The position numbers and the translations under genes were made by a program. A stretch of 24,151 bases of DNA from a virus, in IMG/VR virus record IMGVR_UViG_3300044502_000009, positions 1 through 24,151 of that record. One strand, given 5' to 3'. The notes beneath the pieces were generated by a model. That model saw nothing but the letters and a program-made list of their open reading frames with translations. It was not told the origin of the DNA and did no database searches. The stretch's first letter is position 1; each line of letters starts with the position of its first letter. Positions 5,660 through 13,309 of this stretch are shown piece by piece.

Positions 5660-8037
5660 TGGCGTCATTCTTGCGGGAAATGGCAGCGCTGGCCCGATAC
5701 AGAGTCGGCATCGCGGCGACCAGGGCGAAGATGACATACGACTGGCTGCAATCCTACAACAGCCAGATGGGAACGGCGTCCGGCGCTTCGTCGCCGATGA
5801 TTAACCGCCAGATGCAGGGCCTGATCGAGCGCGAAGATGTCAACCTGGCCACCTGCGTCCGGATCGTCGCCGACGAAATGGCCTGGCTGCCGCTGCTGGT
5901 CATGTACGAAGACACAGACAGCCGGGGGAACCGGGTCCTGATCCCGGACAATGAGCATCCCTTCCGGCAGCTGTGGCGCAATCCGCACCCGCAGCACACG
6001 ACGTCCGAAATCACCAAACACCTGGTGGCATCACTGTTGACGACTGGCTGCGGTTTCCTGGCGCGCAGCGATCGGGAAGATATGCCGAAGCGGCGCTCGA
6101 GGCGCAGCATCGACGCCACTGCGCAGCAGCTGAAGCCTAAGCCGTCGTGGCGGATGTTCATCCGATCAGATGAAGACAAAGACCGCATCCTGGGATTCAC
6201 CGAACGCCTGGACCTGGGGCGGGAACGTCTGTGGGACGTGGAGAACATCGTCTACGCGCGACTCTACAACATAAACGACCCGCTTTACGGCCGGTCCGGC
6301 GTCGAACCGCTGAAGCGCGACTTCTGGACTGAATACCAGGCCGAGATGATGTTGCTGGCGCACTTCGCGAACGACGGCACACCACGCGCCATCTTCTCGC
6401 CCGCTGAAGGGATCGACCCGGTCCAGCAGAAACAACTGGAAGAATACTACCGGAACCGCGCGAACCCGGACGACAAGAATCGCCTGCAGATCGCGCCGGT
6501 CCCGGGCGAATTCCACACGATCCAGCCGACGATGGTCGAGATGGAATTCCAGAAGATGCGGAGCTTTCATCGCGAACGGACGTACAGCCTGTTAGGCATC
6601 CCGCCGGGCATCGGTGGCGTGTGGGATCATGCACACTATGCGAACGCGGCCGTTCAGGAGTCCAGCTACTGGCGGCACACGATGATTCCGCTGTGCTGTC
6701 TGCTGGCCGACATCCTGACGCGCCAGCTGCTGGCCAGGATCGAACCCGATCCAAACTACCTGCTGATGCACGACCTGTCCGGCGTCGAAGCGCTTCGCAG
6801 CGATGCGCTGAAGCAAGCCAGGACGGCCGTCACTGTCTCGGGTGGCGCGGTCCTGACTCCGAACGAAGCGCGGCAGCAATTCTATAACCTGGAACCGCTT
6901 GAAGGCGGCGACGAACTCCGAAAACAGGTGAGCACTTTACCCGGGACGAATAACTCCGGGAACGGTGACGGCAGCGCCCAGGCCGACAGCCAGGACGCAG
7001 CTGAAGACGATGACAGCAAGTCCAGCCCGATGCTGAAGCAAGTCTCGAGCCTGGGCATCCAGGTCCAAGACATCACGATCAGCAAGGGGATGCGCCGGGT
7101 GCTGCGGCAACTTCCGACCGATCGCAAGGTGGCGATTATCACCAGGAACACCATCGGCGACGTGGTCCAGCAGACCGAAGTGGATGACGGCATCTTCCAG
7201 AAGGCGCGCGCAGACATCGACGCCAGGATCGCCAAGAACGAAAACAGGATCGCGAAACCGATGAAGGGCTTCTTCGCCGATCAGCTGGATCGGGTCCTGG
7301 ATGCGCTGGATCGGGTCACCGTCGAAGGCGCGTATATGACCGGCCTGTATGCGGTCATCGGCAAGGCTGGCAAGATCGACCCGAACAACCTGGAGAACTT
7401 CCTGGACATCGCGGCCGAAAAGGAACTGCTGGCGAAACTGTTCGAGCCGATCATCGTGGAACTGGTCGAAGAATTCGGCGCGGAAGAAGTTGCGAACGCG
7501 ATCGCGGCCGGTGGCATCGGCGTGGAATTCGACGTCCGGAATCCGAAGTTGCAGGCGGCCGTCCAGAACCGGATCAACAAGATCACCAGCACCGCCGAGA
7601 CAACCTTCCGGGACATCCGGCGCATCCTGATGTCCGGTTACACGCACAGCCTGGGAGTCGATGAAGTGGCGCAGATGATCCGCGACAAGTTTGCGGAATA
7701 TCGCATCAGTCGGTCGCTGCTGATCGCCCGGACGGAAATGACCGGCATCAGCAATACGGCGTCGCGGATGGCGTGGAGCCAGGCCGGAGCGACCCACAAG
7801 ATATGGGTCGCCACGCAGGACAGCTTGACGCGCGACTATCATGTGCAATACAATGGGGAGCGCGTGAAGATCGACGGCTACTTCGTGAACGGACCCGAGC
7901 CGATGTTCGAGCCTGGCGATGCGAAGGCAACGCTGGCCAGCAATGTCTGCAACTGCCGGTGTACGATGATTTACGACTTCAATCCCGTCGATTACATGAA
8001 CGAAACGCTGGCCGAAGCTGACCAGCTAACCGAATAG
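5659..8037 (+). CDS. Portal protein fused to MuF-type head morphogenesis domain
   Basis: A 792-aa fusion. Residues 1 to about 430 are an HK97-like portal (NDPLYGRSGVEPL, then GIPPGIGG near 313 and a helix-rich clip/wing region ending with TPNEARQQF), the ring that forms the DNA channel at one capsid vertex. A Ser/Asp-rich linker follows (about 430-460). The C-terminal part ends in a MuF (phage Mu F-like) domain: RTEMTGISN at 691, W..TQD..TRDYH at 716-728 and a Cys cluster CNCRC at 764-768. MuF proteins are minor head proteins that often enter the capsid and may be injected. I chose ATG 5659, which overlaps the terL stop and has AAAGGA 9 bases upstream; the frame is open further back but only inside terL. 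Portal and MuF are usually separate adjacent genes. Confidence 0.9.
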   Translation: MASFLREMAALARYRVGIAATRAKMTYDWLQSYNSQMGTASGASSPMINRQMQGLIEREDVNLATCVRIVADEMAWLPLLVMYEDTDSRGNRVLIPDNEHPFRQLWRNPHPQHTTSEITKHLVASLLTTGCGFLARSDREDMPKRRSRRSIDATAQQLKPKPSWRMFIRSDEDKDRILGFTERLDLGRERLWDVENIVYARLYNINDPLYGRSGVEPLKRDFWTEYQAEMMLLAHFANDGTPRAIFSPAEGIDPVQQKQLEEYYRNRANPDDKNRLQIAPVPGEFHTIQPTMVEMEFQKMRSFHRERTYSLLGIPPGIGGVWDHAHYANAAVQESSYWRHTMIPLCCLLADILTRQLLARIEPDPNYLLMHDLSGVEALRSDALKQARTAVTVSGGAVLTPNEARQQFYNLEPLEGGDELRKQVSTLPGTNNSGNGDGSAQADSQDAAEDDDSKSSPMLKQVSSLGIQVQDITISKGMRRVLRQLPTDRKVAIITRNTIGDVVQQTEVDDGIFQKARADIDARIAKNENRIAKPMKGFFADQLDRVLDALDRVTVEGAYMTGLYAVIGKAGKIDPNNLENFLDIAAEKELLAKLFEPIIVELVEEFGAEEVANAIAAGGIGVEFDVRNPKLQAAVQNRINKITSTAETTFRDIRRILMSGYTHSLGVDEVAQMIRDKFAEYRISRSLLIARTEMTGISNTASRMAWSQAGATHKIWVATQDSLTRDYHVQYNGERVKIDGYFVNGPEPMFEPGDAKATLASNVCNCRCTMIYDFNPVDYMNETLAEADQLTE

Positions 8038-8049
8038 GAAAGGATGACG

Positions 8050-10359
8050 ATGGAACCAGACCTGGAACAGTTAGTCGAACGGTTTAACGGCCTGGGCGGG
8101 ATGCCCTGGCTGAACCAGCCGAAGACGACGAAGGACGCGCTGAGTCGATACACGCAGCTGTTCCTGAATGAAGGCGGGCGGTCATGCCATCACAAGGATG
8201 ACGCCGATCAGGGGCAGATCGTCTACAAGGCCTGCCCGATCCAGCTGGAAACGAAGACGGCCGACGACGGGGCGACCGAATTCGTCATTCGCGGATGGGC
8301 ATCGACGTCCGACAAGGACCTGGACGACGACATCATCCTGCCGACAGCCTTCCAGTCATCGCTGGCGAAATTCATGGCGCAGGGCCGGATGCTGTTCATG
8401 CACGACTGGTGGGCGCTGCCGGTCGGGAAATGGGACACCGCCGAAATCCGCGACAAGGGGCTGTGGATGGAGCGCGGCATCATCGCGCCGACCACGATGG
8501 GCCTGGACCTTCAGATACTGATCGGCATGAAGGCGATCAATACGCTGTCGGTCGGTTTCCGGGTGCTGAAGGATGAATTCAACTATGACACCGGCATCCG
8601 CACGATCACCGACCTGGACTTGCTGGAAGTGTCAATCGTGAACATTCCGGCGAATCCGAACGCGGTGTTCGAAATGGCGAAAACTAAGAACCTGAAGTCA
8701 CTTATACCAAACCGGTCCGGGAACGGATCGCAGAAAGGAAAGGGGAATACGATGGACCCTGAACTGTTGAAAGTCATCACCGCGATGTCCGAGCGCTACG
8801 ATGTTACGGCCGGACCGGTGGCCGACAGGCTGGCGAAGATGTCCACCACAGTGGACAACATCAACCGCATCCTGACCGCAGTGAAGGCCCAGGCCGACAG
8901 GTCACTGGACCCGAAGGATGCGGCCACGAAGGCCGACCTGCTGCAATTCATGGATAACACCAAAGCCGACATCACCGGCCTGGTGGCGGACATGAAGACA
9001 TTGCAGGCTGCGAAGAAGGAAGACGGGCTCGAGAAGATGATCGTGACCGACTGGCGGGCGATGCTGTCGAAGGGCATCTTCGTGCGCGACGTGAACGGCA
9101 AGGCGCTGTCCACTGCGCACCAGAAGGCCTTCCGCATCCTGAACCTGCCGGTGGACTTCGACAAGTCCGAACATGGTCCGGTCATCAAAGCCGCGCGCAA
9201 CCTGAACGACGTCACGATGATCCAGGACGCCTTCTTCCGGAAGACCGGCAAGGGACCCGGCGGCGGTCAGTATCAGGGGATGCACACCCTTGAGTCCTTC
9301 CAGAAACTGGCCGAAGTCATGGAAATCCTGGACCCGGAACTGGGCGCGTCGATGAAGGCGATGTACACCGGCGGCACCGGCCTGGGCCTGGAATGGATTC
9401 CGACCATCTTCTCTGGCGAATTCGACACGCTGTACCGCCTGCGGCCGACGCTGGTGAACTATCTGCGCCCGGCCTGGCAGATGCCGTCGGCGACGGCCAA
9501 GTGGCCAATCCTGTCCGGTGCTGCGACCGCTTACCTGGCGGACGAAGCGGCGACGAACAACCCGGCGGTCCTGCTGAAGTCCAATCTGACGACCGCAGTC
9601 GTCACCTTCGTGGCCAGGACGCTGGCGACCGCCATCCCGGTGTCGCGTCAGCTGCTGGAAGACTCCATCGTCGACGTGGCGATGGTGATCCGCGAAGAAC
9701 TGGCGATCGCGCTGGCCGAAGCTGAGGAAAACGCGGACATCAATGGCGACAACAGCACCACGCACTTCGACACCGGTCTGTCGCTGACCAGCGCCAGCAC
9801 CGATGTCCGGGTCGCCTGGAAGGGCCTGCGCAAGATTGCCGTCGGTCTGTCGAACAACTGGGACAGCCAGTCGGCGACCGCTGGCGTCGGTGACGGCACC
9901 ACTGCCTTCGCTGCGCAGGACGTCCGGTACAACCGGCAGAAACTGGGCATCCTGGGCCTGAACCCGGCCGAGTGTTTGCACATCGCCAGCATCGGCGCTT
10001 ACTACAAGGCGCTGGCATTCACGCAGGTGACGAAGGCGAACGAATTCGGGTACCAGTCGACCTGGCTGTCCGGAACGCTGCCCGCCCTGGACGGCGTGGA
10101 GATTTATATCTCCGGCCACATGGGTGAGAACTTGAACGCCAGCGGCATCTACGACGCCAGCACGACCAACAACACCGGATGGCTGACGCTGCACCGCCGG
10201 TCGTTTATGCCGGGCGAAAAGCGCGGCGTCAATCTGGAATTCGAGTACAACGCGGAAGTGCAGCAGTGGCTGTTCATTTCCACGATGCGGCGCGACTTCC
10301 AGAACATGCGGCCGTCGACGCAGCTGCCGGTCGCTTACGCCTATAATATCGACAACTAG
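8050..10359 (+). CDS. Prohead protease fused to scaffold and major capsid protein
   Basis: A 769-aa polyprotein from ATG 8050, chosen over ATG 8044 because GGAAAGG (8037-8043) sits 6 bases before it. Residues about 55-215 are a caudoviral HK97-type serine protease: catalytic His118 in FMHDWWALPVGKW, Ser167 in NTLSVGF, and a possible third residue E193 in LLEVSIVNIP. A Gly/Lys linker (about 222-234) leads to a charged helical region (about 235-330) resembling the HK97 delta/scaffold domain, then an HK97-fold capsid protein to the end. The protease would cut away itself and the scaffold during maturation. An internal ribosome binding site and ATG 8752 lie at the junction, so the capsid part can also be made alone. 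Separate protease and capsid genes are the usual state. Confidence 0.9.
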   Translation: MEPDLEQLVERFNGLGGMPWLNQPKTTKDALSRYTQLFLNEGGRSCHHKDDADQGQIVYKACPIQLETKTADDGATEFVIRGWASTSDKDLDDDIILPTAFQSSLAKFMAQGRMLFMHDWWALPVGKWDTAEIRDKGLWMERGIIAPTTMGLDLQILIGMKAINTLSVGFRVLKDEFNYDTGIRTITDLDLLEVSIVNIPANPNAVFEMAKTKNLKSLIPNRSGNGSQKGKGNTMDPELLKVITAMSERYDVTAGPVADRLAKMSTTVDNINRILTAVKAQADRSLDPKDAATKADLLQFMDNTKADITGLVADMKTLQAAKKEDGLEKMIVTDWRAMLSKGIFVRDVNGKALSTAHQKAFRILNLPVDFDKSEHGPVIKAARNLNDVTMIQDAFFRKTGKGPGGGQYQGMHTLESFQKLAEVMEILDPELGASMKAMYTGGTGLGLEWIPTIFSGEFDTLYRLRPTLVNYLRPAWQMPSATAKWPILSGAATAYLADEAATNNPAVLLKSNLTTAVVTFVARTLATAIPVSRQLLEDSIVDVAMVIREELAIALAEAEENADINGDNSTTHFDTGLSLTSASTDVRVAWKGLRKIAVGLSNNWDSQSATAGVGDGTTAFAAQDVRYNRQKLGILGLNPAECLHIASIGAYYKALAFTQVTKANEFGYQSTWLSGTLPALDGVEIYISGHMGENLNASGIYDASTTNNTGWLTLHRRSFMPGEKRGVNLEFEYNAEVQQWLFISTMRRDFQNMRPSTQLPVAYAYNIDN
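8732..8754 (+). promoter_or_regulatory. Internal ribosome binding site and start for the capsid protein
   Basis: AAAGGAAAGGGG lies at 8734-8745 and ends 6 bases before ATG 8752, in frame with the protease ORF. It is at least as strong as the site in front of the whole ORF (AGGAAAGG). It falls exactly at the domain junction, and in the fusion it is read as the low-complexity linker Q-K-G-K-G-N. These features fit a nested start rather than chance. Confidence 0.7.
8752..10359 (+). CDS. Major capsid protein precursor (nested in-frame product)
   Basis: Initiation at ATG 8752 would give a 535-aa capsid precursor without the protease. Residues 1 to about 100 are a charged helical delta-like region (VADRLAKMSTTVDNINRIL, KADLLQFMDNTKADI) that would act as internal scaffold. 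The rest resembles an HK97-fold shell protein: an N-arm, a segment with GGTGLGLEWIPT near 205-215, the P-domain helices (REELAIALAEAEENADINGD, the usual homotetrad before an extended loop) and a C-terminal A-domain ending in a short Asn/Tyr tail. The virion needs hundreds of capsid copies but few protease copies, so independent high-level initiation here makes sense. I cannot locate the maturation cleavage site or tell whether HK97-type crosslinks form. Confidence 0.72.
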   Translation: MDPELLKVITAMSERYDVTAGPVADRLAKMSTTVDNINRILTAVKAQADRSLDPKDAATKADLLQFMDNTKADITGLVADMKTLQAAKKEDGLEKMIVTDWRAMLSKGIFVRDVNGKALSTAHQKAFRILNLPVDFDKSEHGPVIKAARNLNDVTMIQDAFFRKTGKGPGGGQYQGMHTLESFQKLAEVMEILDPELGASMKAMYTGGTGLGLEWIPTIFSGEFDTLYRLRPTLVNYLRPAWQMPSATAKWPILSGAATAYLADEAATNNPAVLLKSNLTTAVVTFVARTLATAIPVSRQLLEDSIVDVAMVIREELAIALAEAEENADINGDNSTTHFDTGLSLTSASTDVRVAWKGLRKIAVGLSNNWDSQSATAGVGDGTTAFAAQDVRYNRQKLGILGLNPAECLHIASIGAYYKALAFTQVTKANEFGYQSTWLSGTLPALDGVEIYISGHMGENLNASGIYDASTTNNTGWLTLHRRSFMPGEKRGVNLEFEYNAEVQQWLFISTMRRDFQNMRPSTQLPVAYAYNIDN

Positions 10360-10427
10360 GCGGACGCCATCAGCTGAGTGAGTGAGCAAAGAAGAAGCTG
10401 AACCATTTTTGAGAAAGGACCCGAGTC

Positions 10428-10688
10428 ATGGGTGTGAAGATTACCAAAGCCTACAAGAACTGCCGCATCGGAGCCGCGATCGTCGCCGGTGCGGGAGCCA
10501 GCACGAACATCGCGATCGCCGGAATTAAGACGACCGACGAATTGTTCATGGTGCTGGAACTGGCCACGTCGACGGCGCTGCCGACGGATCGGACGGCGAC
10601 GTCGTCCATCACTTCCGACGGCAACATCCAGTGCACCGATGCGACCGACTCCGACGTTCTGATCGTGCAGTGGATCAGTCGGGAATAG
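10428..10688 (+). CDS. Small head protein, possible capsid decoration protein
   Basis: An 86-aa protein right after the capsid gene, 68 bases downstream, with AAAGGA 9 bases before its ATG. It is rich in Ala, Ile, Thr and Ser with strand-like segments (NIAIAGI, ELFMVLEL, SDVLIVQWI) and looks like a compact all-beta structural protein. Position and size fit a decoration or capsid-stabilising protein, but I recognise no specific family. It has no signal peptide or membrane helix. A stable hairpin follows the gene before the next one. Confidence 0.6.
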   Translation: MGVKITKAYKNCRIGAAIVAGAGASTNIAIAGIKTTDELFMVLELATSTALPTDRTATSSITSDGNIQCTDATDSDVLIVQWISRE

Positions 10689-10710
10689 CAGCCAGCCCGA
10701 AGGATCGAGC

Positions 10711-10736
10711 GCGCCGGATCGGTGACGGTCCGGCGC
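10711..10736 (+). terminator. Strong GC hairpin between head genes, without T-run
   Basis: GCGCCGGATC at 10711-10720 pairs with GGTCCGGCGC at 10727-10736 (10 bp including one G-T wobble) across the 6-base loop GGTGAC. The sequence after it is AAACCTTAAA, so there is no T-tract and it is not a standard intrinsic terminator. It could be an mRNA 3' stabiliser, a processing site or an attenuator separating highly expressed capsid genes from the connectors. Confidence 0.4.
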
Positions 10737-10766
10737 AAACCTTAAACGCAAACGGAGTACGGAGCA

Positions 10767-11189
10767 ATGGCGAAGACAAAGAAGATCGCATTCAAGTCCA
10801 CCGATCAGATGCAGGTCTATGATGATCGGCCGCGACTGTGGATACACGGCGACATCAGGGAGATCGACGAAACGAAGGCGGCCTATCTGTTGAAGACCTT
10901 CCCGGACAACTTTTTTCCGGCCGAGTCTTTTCAGAAGATGCTGGCGGATGATCGTCGCAAAGAGGAACGCGAAGCGCGCGCGAAACTTGAGGAGCGCTTC
11001 GGTCCCGGGTCATCGTCCAGCACCACAGACGGCAATGGTGCTGAACTGGACCCGGCCATAGCCGCCAAGCTGGACCCGAAGGAAGTGGATCTGTGGAAGA
11101 TCGCGGCGAAGAAGGTCGACGACGGCGTCGAACTGAACGCCGACGAAAAGAAGATCATGGCCAAAGTCGACAAACTGATCGAAGGATAG
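10767..11189 (+). CDS. Hypothetical head-region protein, 140 aa
   Basis: A highly charged protein. The N-terminal 60 residues (IAFKSTDQMQVY, WIHGDIREIDETKAAYLLKTFP) resemble small domains seen at this position in other phages, where a residue-rich motif ends in LL..FP..F. A Lys/Arg/Glu-rich helix (about 58-78), a Ser/Gly linker (about 80-92) and a C-terminal acidic helical hairpin follow. It is probably soluble and may assist head completion, judged only from its place between the capsid and connector genes. ACGGAG 9 bases before the ATG supports the start. The next gene begins 9 bases after its stop. Confidence 0.65.
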   Translation: MAKTKKIAFKSTDQMQVYDDRPRLWIHGDIREIDETKAAYLLKTFPDNFFPAESFQKMLADDRRKEEREARAKLEERFGPGSSSSTTDGNGAELDPAIAAKLDPKEVDLWKIAAKKVDDGVELNADEKKIMAKVDKLIEG

Positions 11190-11198
11190 GCGGCGACT

Positions 11199-11792
11199 AT
11201 GGCCAACGCAGCCGTCGATCTGTTGACCTGGGCAGAGTGGCAAGCCTGGGCCGGGGTGCAGCCGGAAAATCCGAATGTGAACCAGGCCCAGGTTGAACTT
11301 ATGATAACCGCAGCGTCCCGAGCCTTCCAGCGTGAAGCTGGCGGGCGCGTCTTCATAAGTGCAGCCGATGCCCAGGAATTCGCTGGACACAACGGAGCAA
11401 ACCAGCAGCTGCGATATCCGCCGGCGGCATCATCGCCGACGCCTGTCATCGAATATTGGAATGATACCGCCTGGACTGCGGCCGCTGCGGCCAGCTATCC
11501 CAGGCAGATCAATCTGACGACTGGCGAAGTGCGCATGACGTCCGGTGTCTTCAGTCGCGGCCTGCTGTGGCGCATCACATACACCGGCGGATATTCCGTC
11601 GCGGCGGTGCCGGAAGACATCAAAGGCGCTGTGTTCGACATGGTCCAGCGCGCCAGGAAACGGGTCGAAGGAAAGCAGGGCATTCGAAACGATGCCCGGG
11701 GAAATCAGTCGACCAGCTATGACCTGGCGACACTTATGACCGATCAGATCAGGAAGATCGCGATTGGCTACCGGGTGATTTACAACCGATGA
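11199..11792 (+). CDS. Head-tail connector protein, gp6-like
   Basis: A 197-aa protein of the type found in the head-completion slot of HK97-like phages. The N-terminus (LLTWAEWQAWAG...QVELMITAASRAFQREAGG) is the helical motif common to gp6-like connectors, followed by a beta-rich insertion with PRQINLTTGEVRM and the motif WRITYTGGYS...VPEDIKGAVFDMVQR, then a helical C-terminus. Such proteins form a ring below the portal that extends the DNA channel. The Y-T-G-G-Y/P-E-D-I-K segment is especially typical of the family. Its stop overlaps the next start as ATGA, indicating coupled translation with the tail-completion gene. Confidence 0.8.
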   Translation: MANAAVDLLTWAEWQAWAGVQPENPNVNQAQVELMITAASRAFQREAGGRVFISAADAQEFAGHNGANQQLRYPPAASSPTPVIEYWNDTAWTAAAAASYPRQINLTTGEVRMTSGVFSRGLLWRITYTGGYSVAAVPEDIKGAVFDMVQRARKRVEGKQGIRNDARGNQSTSYDLATLMTDQIRKIAIGYRVIYNR

Positions 11793-12193
11793 TCCAGGTG
11801 AACGTCAGCATCACGCCGACCGAATGGAAGGCCTGCCGAAAGTGGCGCGAGTCATTCAAGTCGAATATGACGGACGCCATGTGGCGCGCTCTGAACGCGC
11901 TGCACACGCGCATTCGCCTGAACCTGTCGGGACCCAGCCACACGAAATTCCCGGGCAATGGCAATCCCTTCCCGGGTGTCGTCACCGGCCGACTGCGCAA
12001 CAGCGTCACCGCGCAGCTGTCAAGCTACGGCACCGAATTCCGGGGGATCGTCGGGCCTGATGTCTGGTATGCGGTCAACCACGAACTCGGGCGCGGCGTC
12101 CCGATGCGGCCGTACCTAGCGCCCGCCTTCCGGAAGGAGCGCCAGTACGTGCGCCGGGTGCTGGAAATGGCCATCAAGGAGTCGTTCGAATGA
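11789..12193 (+). CDS. Tail-completion / head-tail joining protein, gp10-like
   Basis: A 134-aa protein with a helical N-terminus and the motif series VVTGRLRNSVTAQL, IVGPDVWYAVNHELG, MRPYLAPAFRK. This order (T-G-x-L-R-x-S, then a V-G-P...Y-A...H-E-x-G step, then R-P-(Y/F)-L-x-P-A) is characteristic of the HK97 gp10 / phage virion morphogenesis family that joins the tail to the filled head. It is the second of three genes linked by ATGA overlaps (11789, 12190), so connector, completion and terminator-like proteins are probably made together. Confidence 0.82.
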   Translation: MIQVNVSITPTEWKACRKWRESFKSNMTDAMWRALNALHTRIRLNLSGPSHTKFPGNGNPFPGVVTGRLRNSVTAQLSSYGTEFRGIVGPDVWYAVNHELGRGVPMRPYLAPAFRKERQYVRRVLEMAIKESFE

Positions 12194-13128
12194 GTGTCCG
12201 CGAAGACATCATAACCGCGCTGGTCGATCAGCTGAAGGACCTGGTGAATGATCCGACGTTCGATTGTCCGCCGGTGGCTGAAGTCATGCGTGGCTGGCCG
12301 ATCCTGGACGAACTTCAAAGCGAATCGTTTCCGCTGATCGTCGTGGATGACAACGGCGACCAGCCCGGGCCTGAACATGGCGGCGTGGCGCGCTTCAGGA
12401 CCTACCTGAACATAAACTGCATCGTGCGGGCGAATACGGTGCCGGACATGGTCGACCAGGTCGAAGCGCTGGCCAACGGTGTCCGGAAATACCTGTACAG
12501 CGCGCCGGTGCTGCACAGCCAGGTGCTGAGTGTGAAGGTCGTCGAATCACCGAACGAAGGCGCATATTCGTCGGTGGCCGATAATCACCTGGCGAACACC
12601 ATGCACCGCATCCGCATCCTGTGGTACGAAACGGTGCAGACGGTGACCGCATCTGCCGACACCGATGTCTACGGTGAACAATGGCTGGATGGAGCGCGTG
12701 ACAAGATCGTCGGAAGGCTGACGGCGCTGATGGCCACGATGGCCACCGGTTACACGCCGACATTCACCAGCGTCCACCAGCGGCATCGCATTCCGGACCT
12801 GGTGCCGAATGCTGTGTCGGTCGGCGTCACAGACGTCCGGCAGGATCACTTTGCGGACTCTGCCAGTGGCGCAAGTATTCAGTACAAGGTGACCTTCAGC
12901 GTCCGGGTCCATACGGCCTTCAGCGACGAAATCGCTGACGACCAGGAAGTCGGACGCCTTATCAATTCAATCGTGAACGATCTTCGCAGCCACCTGAACC
13001 TGGGCGACGGTTTCCGCATCTTCGACATCAGCGGTGCTGACTGTGATGCGACGTTTGCAGAATCCGAAAGCCGGGGCGGCACATTCGACGTGGTCGTCGG
13101 GCTGGCTGTGAGACATACGCAGGTGTGA
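12190..13128 (+). CDS. Double-domain tail-terminator-like protein
   Basis: A 312-aa protein made of two similar halves. Residues about 1-152 and about 164-312 each have an N-terminal helix (DIITALVDQLKDL / DKIVGRLTALMATM), a central strand (FRTYLNINCIVRA / YKVTFSVRVHTA), a helix (VDQVEALANGVRKYLY / EVGRLINSIVNDLRSHL) and a C-terminal pair of strands. This layout fits siphovirus tail terminator (minor tail/neck) proteins, which usually have about 130-150 residues and form a hexameric ring that stops tail growth. A fused double domain could build the same ring from three chains; that is inference. It overlaps the gp10-like gene by ATGA and sits just before the tail tube region, where a terminator is expected. 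Confidence 0.68.
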   Translation: MSVREDIITALVDQLKDLVNDPTFDCPPVAEVMRGWPILDELQSESFPLIVVDDNGDQPGPEHGGVARFRTYLNINCIVRANTVPDMVDQVEALANGVRKYLYSAPVLHSQVLSVKVVESPNEGAYSSVADNHLANTMHRIRILWYETVQTVTASADTDVYGEQWLDGARDKIVGRLTALMATMATGYTPTFTSVHQRHRIPDLVPNAVSVGVTDVRQDHFADSASGASIQYKVTFSVRVHTAFSDEIADDQEVGRLINSIVNDLRSHLNLGDGFRIFDISGADCDATFAESESRGGTFDVVVGLAVRHTQV

Positions 13129-13132
13129 CGAA

Positions 13133-13309
13133 ATGAATGACGGCGATCTGAAAGGATGGCGGGCCAACAGACTGGCCGCGCTCTTGAACGTCGACCTGGC
13201 GACGGCGCGCAAGATCAAAACCGGTGAACTCCGGATCGATCAGATCGCGCAGTCGCAGACGGTCGGCAATGCTGAACCTGAAGACCACACCGAAAGGGAT
13301 GGTGAGTAA
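13133..13309 (+). CDS. 58-aa unknown with a possible short HTH
   Basis: ATG 13133 opens a 58-codon frame ending in TAA at 13307-13309, which overlaps the next ATG as TAATG. AGGTG lies upstream, and only 4 bases separate it from the previous stop. Without it there would be a gap of about 180 bases in an otherwise tightly packed operon, so it is likely a real gene. The segment RLAALLNVDLATARKIKTGE (residues 13-32) has the spacing of a Cro/XRE-type helix-turn-helix, and the last 20 residues are acidic and disordered. It may be a small DNA-binding protein or just a helical assembly factor. A regulatory protein inside a tail operon would be unusual. Confidence 0.6.
   Translation: MNDGDLKGWRANRLAALLNVDLATARKIKTGELRIDQIAQSQTVGNAEPEDHTERDGE

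Noticed and set aside
4586-5737. 383-codon open frame on the minus strand opposite terL
   Set aside because: Antisense shadow of a gene with intact terminase motifs; no recognisable domain and no overlap-type junction with other minus-strand genes.
8902-10389. 495-codon open frame on the minus strand
   Set aside because: It lies fully opposite the capsid gene. Long antisense frames are expected from C/G-biased third positions, and its translation is Arg/His/Gln/Val-rich with no domain or ribosome binding site.
10366-10420. Terminator after the capsid gene
   Set aside because: A 6-bp TCAGCT/AGCTGA pair across a 20-base loop before a TTTTT is too weak to call.
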